Source of the DNA: Purshia tridentata
Taxonomy: Eukaryota; Streptophyta; Magnoliopsida; Rosales; Rosaceae
Assembly (NCBI GenBank): GCA_003254885.1
Contig: QANT01001809.1
Location: forward strand, 1-31,548
Direction: 5' to 3'
DNA: 31,548 bases
Translations under genes and position numbers: made by a program
Notes under the pieces: model-generated
The model's database searches: none
Told to the model about the DNA's origin: nothing
The model's input: the letters and a program-made list of their open reading frames with translations, nothing else
Part shown: positions 21,726 to 30,077 of the stretch, piece by piece
How the letters are laid out: the number at the start of each line of letters is the position of its first letter
How positions within the stretch are numbered: the first letter of the stretch is position 1

Positions 21726-22165
21726 AATGCAGAAAGGTGTGTTTTGCTGCCATTGGTTAATTAGAAACATAGGTTTCCTCGAAATGATATGTCTGTACAT
21801 GGAAGTTGACAATTAATTAACAGATTATATATCATTTTGGTGGCTAATTAAGAGTTAAAAGTCAAACCCTACAGCTAATTGGACAATCGATGAGAGGAAG
21901 TGAGTGCTAGTTAATAATGCATAGTAGTGATTGGTCATGGCCAAAAAAAAGCAATGGTGATTGGTTAGTGATAGATCGAGAATTGAATGCAGCAAGGTGT
22001 GTTTTGCTGCCATTGGTTTATTAGAAACATAGGTTTCCTCGAAATGAAATGTTCAAGTATACATGAAAGTTGACAATTTATTAAAAGATTATCATGCATT
22101 GAGTTAATTAAAAGTCAGATCCTAAAGCTAATTGGACAATCGATAATAGGAAGTGAGTGCAAGTG
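21726..22165 (+). repeat. Tandem duplication with 260-bp period
   Basis: Copy 1 (about 21726-21909) and copy 2 (about 21986-22160) share AATGCAG-AAGGTGTGTTTTG, GAAACATAGGTTTCCTCGAA, AGTTGACAATT, TAAAAGTCA, AGCTAATTGGACAATCGAT and GGAAGTGAGTGC. GTGATTGGTCATGG, found between the copies at about 21928, also occurs at about 21478, hinting at a third partial unit. No coding sequence is apparent. The divergence between copies (small indels and substitutions) suggests an old duplication. Confidence 0.8.
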
Positions 22166-22970
22166 ACTAAATATAAAGAACGATATCCTTGTTGGCCCAT
22201 TTTGGTAATGGCCAGCCTCAGTTTCAATTAAATATGCATGCAATTAATATTATTTATTCCATGTAATTAAGTGTTCATACTCATGAATTTGCTCAGTTGG
22301 TAATGATGATGATCGAGTTGAGGATTGGTGATGGGTGAATAATTAATGATGGTCCACACGCTTATAGTTCCCTTCAATTCCAAGAGTCTAGCTGTGCATG
22401 CTAACACAGATCGAATTTTGAGTGTACGTTTCGATCAGCATACAGTTCCTCCCCACCATTGTATGCAGGTGGTGTTAACGTTGACAAACATATAATATAA
22501 TTACATTATATAGAGAGGAACTTTCATTAAGAGATCTTTTAATTAGATAAGTTTGTTAATCAATGAAGGAATAACTTGTGGGATCTGCATTATAATTTGA
22601 TAATGAGAATCGTCTATTTTTAAATTTTTATTCAAGAGCCGTATGTCTTTAAAATTAAACAAGTCAAAATTTATCAAGATATATTATATATATATATGTA
22701 TGTATATATACACATACATGTACGTATATATACTTCAATTCAAACCCATTTTTATTTTTTTAAAATAGATAGTTATATTCATAATCAAGAACATAATGGA
22801 AGAAAGAGAATAATATAACCCCATAAGCTTATAGCACACTATTTAAATCAAGTCATTGTGCAGAAATATTAGTCAAAAACTTTGCTGCATGCGAATTGAT
22901 AGGTAATGATTGTTGAACCTGGGCTTGATTGCTTCAATTATTCAATATTTACTACTTTGGATCATATTTT
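22166..22970. other. Gene-free spacer with AT microsatellite
   Basis: No gene was seen. A TA/TATG/TACA-rich microsatellite lies at about 22679-22731. Confidence 0.4.
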
Positions 22971-22974
22971 ATAA

Positions 22975-23544
22975 GAGTATGCGCATTAGTTTTGTTTACA
23001 GCTATAGGCTATATATATCATGGTTAATAGACTTATATCTATAGCTATATCAATCATATGGTTTTTTGGTGAAGAATGACCTATAATGGGGATTGGGGAA
23101 GGGTTGCTAAATTTTATTTTTGCAATTGCTAAATTTTGGAGCTAAATTTAGCAAAAAAATTTAGCATAGCAATTGTTTGGCCCAAGAAAAGTGTGAGACC
23201 TACTTGCAATAAACAAAAGAAAAGCCTGAGTGAAATCCATGTGGTTGTGCCCTATTTGGTTGCTTGTGTGAGGAGTGGACTCTAGGTGAGAGTTAATTGC
23301 GATAGAACGGTGAAGAGGTTGAAAGATGACTCGTAAGATATATATGTTGCTTTGTTAATGAATAATTATTAAAGTAATTTAATTTATAAATTTTAATTTA
23401 TAGAATATATATATGAATATAATTATTAAAGGATAAACATGTTGACATTTATCTATAACTCAAAAAAATAATAGCTAAACCTAAAAAGTTGTGCTAAAAA
23501 TAGCATTTAGCAATTTAGTAATTACTAAACTATTGTACATGCTC
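22975..23544. mobile_element. MITE (about 570 bp) with short terminal inverted repeats
   Basis: The left end GAGTATGCGCATTAG matches, with mismatches, the reverse complement of the right end (GAGCATGTACAATAG). Inside are many GCTAAATT/AATTTAGC motifs and GTGTGAGACC. No coding sequence. A related sequence begins 6 bases downstream in the opposite orientation (next entry). Confidence 0.6.
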
Positions 23545-23550
23545 TAATAA

Positions 23551-23760
23551 GAGAATGCACAATGATTTTTGCTATGCTATATTGCTAAATGTTATAACTA
23601 GCACAACTTTTTAGCTTTTAGCTATAGTTTTTGTAGGTTTTGTTCCAATGGCATAAAATATTAAAACTATAGCTAACGCAGCCGAATAAAAAGTTGCTAA
23701 ATGGATTCCACTTATAGCAATTTTCTCCTTTTATTGTGGTCAGGTCTCACACTTGTCTTA
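23551..23760 (+). mobile_element. Related MITE copy, head to head with the preceding element
   Basis: It begins GAGAATGCACAATGATTTTT and runs through TTGCTAAATG, TAGCACAACTTTTTAG and TTTAGCTAT. The same run is found in reverse complement at 23460-23544, making an inverted repeat of about 85-90 bp centred near 23548. It also shares GGTCTCACACTT with the other arm of the first element. The far terminus was not found, so this copy is probably truncated. Confidence 0.55.
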
Positions 23761-23879
23761 GTTCAAGAGATTTTTTATGTTAGAGACGCGGATGCACTTT
23801 TGTTTGTACATTTTTGTCGCTGAGTGTTGCAACAAGCGCTTGGCACCGCTTCTTCCGTTATTTTTTTAGGGTATTTTTC

Positions 23880-24055
23880 TAACGGTTCACTGCATAATTT
23901 ATTAGGGTGTAGAATGAGACTGGTGGAGATTGTACATTTGATTTTCCAAAATTCTAGAGTTAAAATCTAATATAAAGTCGAAAAACCAATGCCAAGCGCT
24001 TTGAGGAAGAATAAAATGGTAGTGCTGAGCACTTGACACTGGAAATCCGCAAAAA
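23880..24055 (-). repeat. Dispersed repeat, copy 2 (inverted relative to 8478-8735)
   Basis: In reverse complement it carries, in order, TGCGGATTT, CACTACCATTTT, TGGTTTTTCGACTTTAT, TTTTAACTCTAGAATTT, TACAATCTCCACCAGTCTCA-TTCTACACCCT and GTGAACCGTTA, matching copy 1. The palindromic motif CAAGCGCTTGGC occurs near both sides (about 23834 and, inverted, about 23993), perhaps part of terminal repeats. Confidence 0.55.
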
Positions 24056-24099
24056 AAAAGGATAATGCTTTCCTCAGTCTTTGGTTAGAAGAGCTCTAT

Positions 24100-24345
24100 C
24101 AACTCCCTCTCCCAAATTTATAGTTCGGCAGTGCAGGCTCAAGATTGAAATCGTTCATTATTTAGATCGCTTATAAAAGATTATCTTTGTAAAAAATCAA
24201 CTTAATCGGAAATCTTTTGGTTACATAACTGTTATCGAATAAATAGACGGTTTGATCAAAAAACCACTCTTTAAATACAAACTATTAATTTATTCTATTT
24301 ATTTAATAACAATTATATAACCAAATGAATTTTGTAAAAAATTTT
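24100..24345. mobile_element. Truncated Mutator-like MITE copy
   Basis: It contains the left arm (GGCTCAAGATTGAAATCGTTC, AAAAAATCAACTTAATCGG, TTTTGGTTACATAACTGTTA) and only the start of the right arm, ending near AACCAAATGA. The rest of the right terminal repeat is missing. It is the same family as 9217-9631 and 26535-26886. Confidence 0.75.
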
Positions 24346-25130
24346 GAGTGATGACTGAAATGAGTAGAAAATGGATTCTCAAGAAGAATTGTTCAATTGG
24401 ATGTAAATAGCTTTTATTTATAGGTGAATGGGCTCAATTGGCCCTAGCTAGTTAGTTGGACCAAAATAATGAAATATAGAACCCACTTACAACTTCAACA
24501 ACTAGTTGTACCAAAGTCAAGAATCCAATGAAAGGCTGGGCTAGTTGGACTCAAAATTATGAACCAAATAAGAGTCCTACAGTTGGCTACGTGGACCAAT
24601 TAAATGGTCCAATAAAGCAAGTGAAAATTAATGTAGTCTTTAAAGCAAAGAATATGGTCCAATAAAAAGCTAGTATTGGGCCCAACACTATTCTATATAT
24701 TCTATGGGGCTCAACTTATATGCTTTCAGCTCTACTGTTTATTTGAGCTAATTAAGAGACTCTTACTCAGTTTTGATGTGGCTACTTATAGTAGGTGAGC
24801 CGAGGTCAACCAAATATCAATGTATCCAATTCAAACTAGGCTCAAGCTCAAATTAACAAACTAAGCTTAAAGAGATATATTTAAGCTTAACTAATACTCG
24901 AGAAATTCCTACCCCTATTAGTCACTATATAGTCTTTGTTTTGTTATTTAATAATTTCATTGTGATTTTAAGGTTATAATTAAGGATGTTGATTATACTG
25001 TCAAAACATTAAGGTAAGATAGTGTATGCAAATTCTTTAATTCATCAATTCCACAAGTAGGATTAAAGGATAGGTATCACACAAGATAAAGCACATCCAA
25101 TAATTTCTTAAAAAGAAAAATATGATTGCT
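24346..25130. other. Repeat-like AT-rich sequence, no gene
   Basis: No open frame resembles a known protein. The sequence (TTGGGCCCAACA, repeated GGTCCAATAAA and GGACCAA motifs) looks like decayed transposon or LTR sequence, but I could not define ends or class. Confidence 0.3.
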
Positions 25131-25138
25131 ATCTTAGG

Positions 25139-25303
25139 CATGTTTATAGGGTAAAGAATTGTGTGGCTGATATGTTGGCCCATTTGGGCCATGATGTTGA
25201 GTTCGGGGTGTGGTGGTTTGATCATTCTCCCGATGATTGTCGTCCCCTCCTTATTGAGAATGCTAGAGGACCCGTTAGGGGTCTTGAGAGTGATGACACG
25301 TAA
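25139..25303 (+). pseudogene. Fragment of retroelement RNase H-like protein (C-terminal tail)
   Basis: An open frame of about 54 codons to TAA reads HVYRVKNCVADMLAHLG, then FGVWWFDHSPDDCRPLL. This is the pattern at the end of plant RNase H-like (RVT_3) domains from LINE-type retroelements: an H-V-x-R-x-x-N-x-x-A-D-x-L-A motif followed by a hydrophobic, Pro-rich tail. Nothing upstream is coding, so it is a detached relic. Confidence 0.6.
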
Positions 25304-25819
25304 ATATCTAACCCTTTTTTCATCGATCACTAACCTAACAATTATATATGGTCATGTATAGACTTTGCCAAATATGCAGGGTGAAAGGCATAAATACACT
25401 CCAACCTGTCTCATCAATTGAGTCAATTCGTCAATAAAAGGACCAGTCTTAATGTGGGGTACTAATACTTAACTTTGACCCCTGCGTAAAAGCAAAATAT
25501 ATTTCCAAGAGTAAATTTTCAATTTTTCCAATTATGTCAATTTAATTAGTCTCTAAACTTCAAAGTGCATCGAACATTTAAATTCTTACAGCAATTTAAA
25601 ATGTTAATATAAATTATCATATTTTTGAAGGGCAGTTTGGTCTTAAAAGCTCTAAAATCTGAGAAATTTTGAAAAATCTGGAAAGATTAGGTTTAGGACT
25701 AATTTTTTAAAATTTCTCAAGAATGATTTTGAAAAAGTGTTCATGTGAAGGTATATGACTGCTTTTGTTAACCTTTTTAAATGTCCGTTCTCCTTTGTCC
25801 TTAACTAACAAACTTACTG

Positions 25820-26150
25820 TTGGGCTCCGAATGCGTCTTTCCCTAAGTGGAAGTGGATAATGCATGTGAGAGTAATTCTTGCATTAATCTATAGGCAACC
25901 TGATATGCATGTTCTAGTGAATTTTGCTTTTGGTTAAACTTGGTTATCTCTTATAGCTATTAAAATGGAGGCATGTATTGGCCTCATATATTTGATCATC
26001 AACTAAGCTTCCTTTTGAGAATAAAAAGGGAGAGTTGATGAGGGAGAACCAGAGAGGGGTATAACATACTTCTAGGGTTTGAGCAGTATACTGTATCCCT
26101 CTATGGTTCCCTTTCCATCTTATGTTGTGACAATGGGATTTATTTCCAAT
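25820..26150 (+). mobile_element. Probable 5' LTR of a Ty1/copia element
   Basis: It begins TGTTGGGCTCC and ends at CCAATA, just before the primer-binding site at 26154. The length of about 330 bp fits small copia LTRs. Within it, AGAGAGGGGTATAAC, TAGGGTTTGAGCAG and TATCCCTCTATGG are typical of such LTR ends. The start is placed by the TG rule only. No matching 3' LTR was found. Confidence 0.6.
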
Positions 26151-26153
26151 AAG

Positions 26154-26165
26154 TGGTATCAGAGC
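26154..26165 (+). other. Copia primer-binding site (initiator tRNA-Met)
   Basis: TGGTATCAGAGC is complementary to the 3' end of plant initiator tRNA-Met and is the classic minus-strand primer site of Ty1/copia retrotransposons. It lies directly after the LTR and 46 bases before the gag ATG. Confidence 0.9.
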
Positions 26166-26210
26166 TCAATTCATATGCTTATTGATCGTCCTGTTCGATC
26201 AAGCTTTATC

Positions 26211-27260
26211 ATGCCAGGTATTGTTGCCTCCAAAATTAAGCTGAAGTGGTTTGGTGGAAATGATAGCTTTACTCTGTGGTAAATGAAAGTAAAGGACATC
26301 ATAGTTCAACAGAGTTTAGCTAGAGTGTTAAAATGAAAAGATGAGGCACCGGAGAAGATGTCAAATGATGATTGGAAGGATACAGAGTCCAGGCCTATTA
26401 GCGAAATTTGACTTTGTATCGTCGATAATATTATTAATAATGTTTTTTCTTGCCAAGAGCGCTTGACCACAAAATTAAATCTAAAGCGGAATTTGTACAA
26501 GTTAAAGATGGAAGGTGGCAGGATTCTCATAGAAGGACAATGTTTGGGTCCTCAAGTCCACAAAAAATCATAGTTCCGTCATACCGGCTCAAGATCAGAA
26601 CCGTTCAATTTTTAGATCACTTAATAAAGATCATTATTGGAAAAAAATCAATTCAATCGGAAATCATTTAGTTATATAACTGTTAACGAATAGATACATA
26701 GTTTGGTCTTTTAATTATGACCTTCTATTTATTCGTTAACAATTGTACAACCAAATGATTTTCGATTGAGTTGATTTTTTGTAGAGATGATCTTTATTAG
26801 GTAATCTAAAAATTGAACGGTTTCGATCTTGAACCGGCATGATGGAACTATGATTTTTGACGGACTTGAGGACCCAAGCATTTTTCCTCATAGAATACAT
26901 GAATGTGTTCAAAAGTATCTTAGATCAACGAGCAAGAGTTGATGTCAAGATTGAGGAGCCTTTACCTTCTTATCTCACTCCCTAATTTATATGACAATAT
27001 AGTTACCACAATGTTGCATGGTAAAGATATGCTAAAGTTGGAAGATGTCAAGTCAACTCTCTTGTCATATGAAAAAAGAAAGAAAGTTGAAGACACTCTA
27101 GATTCAACCTTGATTTCTCATGATTTGAATCGTAAGGGAATACAAACTACAAGGGGATCTAGAAGTAATAGCAAGATCTATATCCAAGGGCAGTGGGAAT
27201 GATAGGTAGTGCTACAAGCTAGTGTAAGAATTGGGACATGTAAAGTAGGATAGGACAGTC
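26211..27260 (+). pseudogene. Decayed copia gag, split by a MITE
   Basis: The frame opens at ATG 26211 (MPGIVASKIKLKWFGGND) and hits stops from about 26280, with further stops near 26334 and 26410. After the MITE at 26535-26886, gag-like sequence resumes at about 26896 and, in another frame, at about 26960-27202 with LPNLYDNIVTTMLHGKD and LEDVKSTLLSYEKRKK, the UBN2/Retrotran_gag domain. A damaged zinc-knuckle-like CYK...ELGHVK follows at about 27210-27245. No protease, integrase or reverse transcriptase was found, so only the 5' third survives. It is non-functional. Confidence 0.85.
26535..26886. mobile_element. Mutator-like MITE nested in copia gag, perfect 9-bp target duplication
   Basis: 352 bp, two inverted arms of about 160 bp. 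The ends read GGACAATGTTTGGGTCCTC and, reverse-complemented, GAAAAATGCTTGGGTCCTC. CTCATAGAA flanks both sides (26526-26534 and 26887-26895) and restores continuous gag sequence when one copy and the element are removed. This fixes the boundaries exactly and shows that the MITE arrived after the copia element. Confidence 0.92.
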
Positions 27261-27640
27261 CAACTTGGAATAAAAAGGATGGTAACAGGGATTGCTCCAC
27301 TATATAGGGAGAATATGATACTTAATGGAAGAAAATGCCCATAAATTTAACATACTATTAGAAAAGGCCAGTTGACAGTGGGTGGTATATTAGAAAAAAC
27401 TAAATGTCGAGAAGAACTTAAGAGCCAAATTATTTTTCTACAAGAGAAATGTGAAGTTGAGTGAGTAATAGTTCGAAAATGTAACAAAAACCTTTACCCC
27501 ACTTGACGAGTATTTTTGAAATTTGGGTACATAAAGACAAGTACACTAGGATGAGAGGGGCATGGTATCGAAAGCTACTGCCAGAGTGCCTGTGAACGAC
27601 TGACCAAAACAAATTGAACCACCATCACTCATTCACGTTC
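27261..27640. other. Degenerate sequence between copia remnant and RbcS promoter
   Basis: Probably the tail of the retrotransposon remnant. I see no LTR end, integrase or other domain; frames are short and interrupted. Confidence 0.35.
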
Positions 27641-27652
27641 TCCCTTGGATTA

Positions 27653-27719
27653 GATAAGATTATGGAGTGACCTCCACGTGTCACGGACTCAATGGTGGCT
27701 AGCGATAAGGCTAGCATTC
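27653..27719 (+). promoter_or_regulatory. Light-responsive module: I-box, G-box, I-box
   Basis: GATAAG (27653-27658), CACGTG within CCACGTGTCA (27675-27680), and GATAAG (27714-27719). This combination within about 70 bases is the conserved light-responsive arrangement of rbcS promoters (GATA-type and bZIP/bHLH factors). A possible L-box (AAATTAAGTCCAA) follows at about 27797. Confidence 0.85.
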
Positions 27720-27849
27720 AAAATGTTTTGCTGCTTCTGTGGTCTATATGGTGTAATGTCATCACTTAGACGATCAACCGGTCACGATTTGTTTCAAATT
27801 AAGTCCAAGCAATTTGAACCCTAGGATATGGTATAGCTAATCAGACCAT

Positions 27850-27857
27850 TATATATA
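27850..27857 (+). promoter_or_regulatory. TATA box of RbcS
   Basis: TATATATA, in context CATTATATATAGGAAG, lies 91 bases before the start codon. It predicts a transcription start near 27885 and a leader of about 55 bases without an upstream ATG. Confidence 0.8.
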
Positions 27858-27940
27858 GGAAGTATCGAACAGGACTTTTTGCAACTCAACCAAGAAGAGA
27901 AAAGCCTCCTCTAGCAAAGAAGCAGAGAAAGCAGCTCGGA

Positions 27941-28926
27941 ATGGCTTCCTCCATGATCTCATCGGCTACTGTCGCCGCCGTCTCCATTGACCGTGCCGCC
28001 GCGGCTCAAGCCAGCTTGGTTGCACCATTCACTGGCCTCAAGTCCTCCTCAGCTTTCCCCACCAGGAAGACCAACAATGACATTACCTCTTTCGCAAGCA
28101 ATGGTGGAAGAGTGCAATGCATGCAGGTAATTATAACTAACCAACTACATGTGCAAACTTCATATGGGGAAGTACATAATTATATAGTTCGAGCTTTGAA
28201 TTTTTAATCTATGATATTAAATTATTAATTTACAATTTGATAATCTAACATGTCGGTCGACTGTGATTTAATTGTGTGATGTTTTGAGCACAGGTGTGGC
28301 CACCACTTGGATTGAAGAAGTTCGAGACTCTCTCCTACCTCCCACCACTTTCTCCCGTGTCCTTGGCCAAGGAAGTAGACTACCTTCTCCGAAAAAACTG
28401 GGTTCCTTGCTTGGAATTTGAGTTAGAGGTCAATTTCTATTTAATTAAGTTCTTGTATTTATTTATTTATTTTCATATACTGCATTAATACTTGTGAATA
28501 CTGTTATTTGTACTATCTCGACCTAATACGTGTTAGTACTGTTATTTGTACTATCTCGACCTAGCGATTTAGTTGGTGGGACTCATACCTATAAGTCGCA
28601 CTTTTATTACAAAATGGTTAGTTAGGATAGTTTTGTTTATTATATTTTGGTATATTTGCTTCCTAATTGACAATTAATATTATTGTGGTGTATAGCATGG
28701 ATTTGTGTACCGTGAGAACCACAGGTCACCAGGGTACTATGATGGAAGGTACTGGACAATGTGGAAGCTGCCCATGTTTGGCTGCACAGACTCTTCACAG
28801 GTGTTGAAGGAGCTTGAGGAATGCAAGAAGGCATACCCCAATGCCTTCATCCGTATCATTGGATTCGACAACGTTCGCCAAGTTCAGTGCATCAGTTTCA
28901 TTGCCTACAAGCCTCCGGGCCAATAA
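27941..28926 (+). CDS. RBCS: Ribulose bisphosphate carboxylase small subunit, chloroplast precursor (three exons)
   Basis: Small subunit of Rubisco, which fixes CO2 in the chloroplast stroma as an L8S8 complex with the plastid-encoded large subunit. Exons 27941-28126, 28294-28428 and 28696-28926 join in frame into 183 residues plus TAA; introns are GT-AG and sit at the usual places, after MQ and after ELE. Residues 1 to about 60 are a Ser/Thr/Ala-rich transit peptide ending GGRVQC; the mature chain starts MQVWPP. Conserved blocks seen: [55 protein letters not shown]. Odd points in exon 2: LSPVS where most plant sequences have an acidic residue (L-T/S-x-E), and RKNW in place of the usual RNKW. 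The gene is otherwise complete. A poly(A) signal AATAAA lies at 29126-29131. Intron 2 holds a 27-bp direct repeat. Confidence 0.96.
28499..28563 (+). repeat. 27-bp direct repeat in RbcS intron 2
   Basis: TACTGTTATTTGTACTATCT then CGACCTA is present identically at 28499-28525 and 28537-28563 (period 38). Perfect identity suggests a recent duplication. The splice sites are not affected. Confidence 0.9.
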
Positions 28927-29125
28927 ATTATCCAAGTTTCAATTAATTCCTCCATCAAACTCAATGTCCCTTTCTAAAGGGTCTCTTGCTGTTTGTTTAT
29001 GTTTGTAATATTTTATCAGGCTCTGCATGCAATGCCTTTCTTTCTCTGTATTTCTTCGAGACAATCTCTTTGTTTTCGAAATTTGGTATTTCTTGGATTC
29101 GGAATCGTGTTGTTGAGAATTTATT

Positions 29126-29131
29126 AATAAA
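29126..29131 (+). terminator. Poly(A) signal of RbcS
   Basis: AATAAA, 200 bases after the RbcS stop codon and followed by T-rich sequence, is the best 3'-end signal for this gene. Confidence 0.6.
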
Positions 29132-29755
29132 GGGTATCCTTGTTTTGCCAAATTGCTATTTTTATCGAGTAATATGTACTAAATGTACCACGTTTACAAA
29201 ACTAAATCACATGAATTCGTCATGGTCTCAAAGAAACTGTTAGCAAACGTGGCACAAATAGTTTAATGATGATAACATTTTATTTTGTTACTTAGTTTTA
29301 TATATAGCTTAATTTAATGTTGTCCATTTTCTTGGGATCTAGTTTATCTTTCTTGTTCCTTATTCACAGGTATATCAGTGCATAATTAATGGTATATACA
29401 ATTGTAGAGGGGAAATGCTTTCATGGCAAAAGCTAATTAATGAAAAGAAAAACCCCAGCAAAAGCTATTCCATGGCTTTCATGGCTGGTATTTGTTCAAG
29501 CATCAAGCCAAAATTAGGATTCAAATTACTAATTAATTTCCCTAAAATTTGTCTGATATAAACTTCATAATGGGATGTGCTTGCCTTTTAGTTTTTCTTG
29601 TATGTCAATTTTACACAGATGTTATACAAGTTACAACTTGACTCTTTTTATTAATTTTTTTGTTTATGTTATCTTTCAACCTTTTTGACATGTGGAGGCA
29701 GATCGCTGAACCATACTTGATTCTGGCCAATCAATATTTACTACTCAAGCTTAAG
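29132..29755. other. Spacer downstream of RbcS
   Basis: No gene was seen. It is AT-rich, with a short repeated motif (AGCAAAAGCTA / GCAAAAGCTAATT; CCATGGCTTTCATGGC) near 29430-29490. Confidence 0.4.
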
Positions 29756-29756
29756 T

Positions 29757-29990
29757 TTTTTTTTTTTTTTTTGACGGGTAAAACTTCATTATCATTAAGA
29801 TAGAAAAACACCACGTGGGCAACATTCAACCACATGAAAACAGAACAAATAAAACAGTAACAGCTAGCCAAACATCAACAACCACAAAACCTAAAGAGAA
29901 GATGCATAACATTGAAACCAAGAACTCAGTCTTCAGGCTAAGCTCAATCCCTTTAAGAGAGACTTTATATAAGCCACAATTCAGCCTCTC
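29757..29990 (-). mobile_element. 3' end of a LINE-type retroposon (poly-A tail on - strand)
   Basis: On the - strand the sequence ends CTTAATGATAATGAAGTTTT, then ACCCGTC, then a run of about 17 A. Such endings are typical of plant L1-type LINE insertions. The part upstream on the - strand has no clear reverse transcriptase, so it is a 5'-truncated copy; its 5' limit is approximate. Confidence 0.55.
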
Positions 29991-30077
29991 GTTGATAACC
30001 TGCTTCTTCTACCCTCCACTTGTGCATTTGTTTTTGTTTTTGTTTTTACTTTTATTTTTATTTTTAGTTTTAGTTTT

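Noticed and set aside
25037..25361. Open frames on both strands of 97 and 66 codons
   Set aside because: They are shadows of the RNase H-like fragment read in another frame at 25139-25303.
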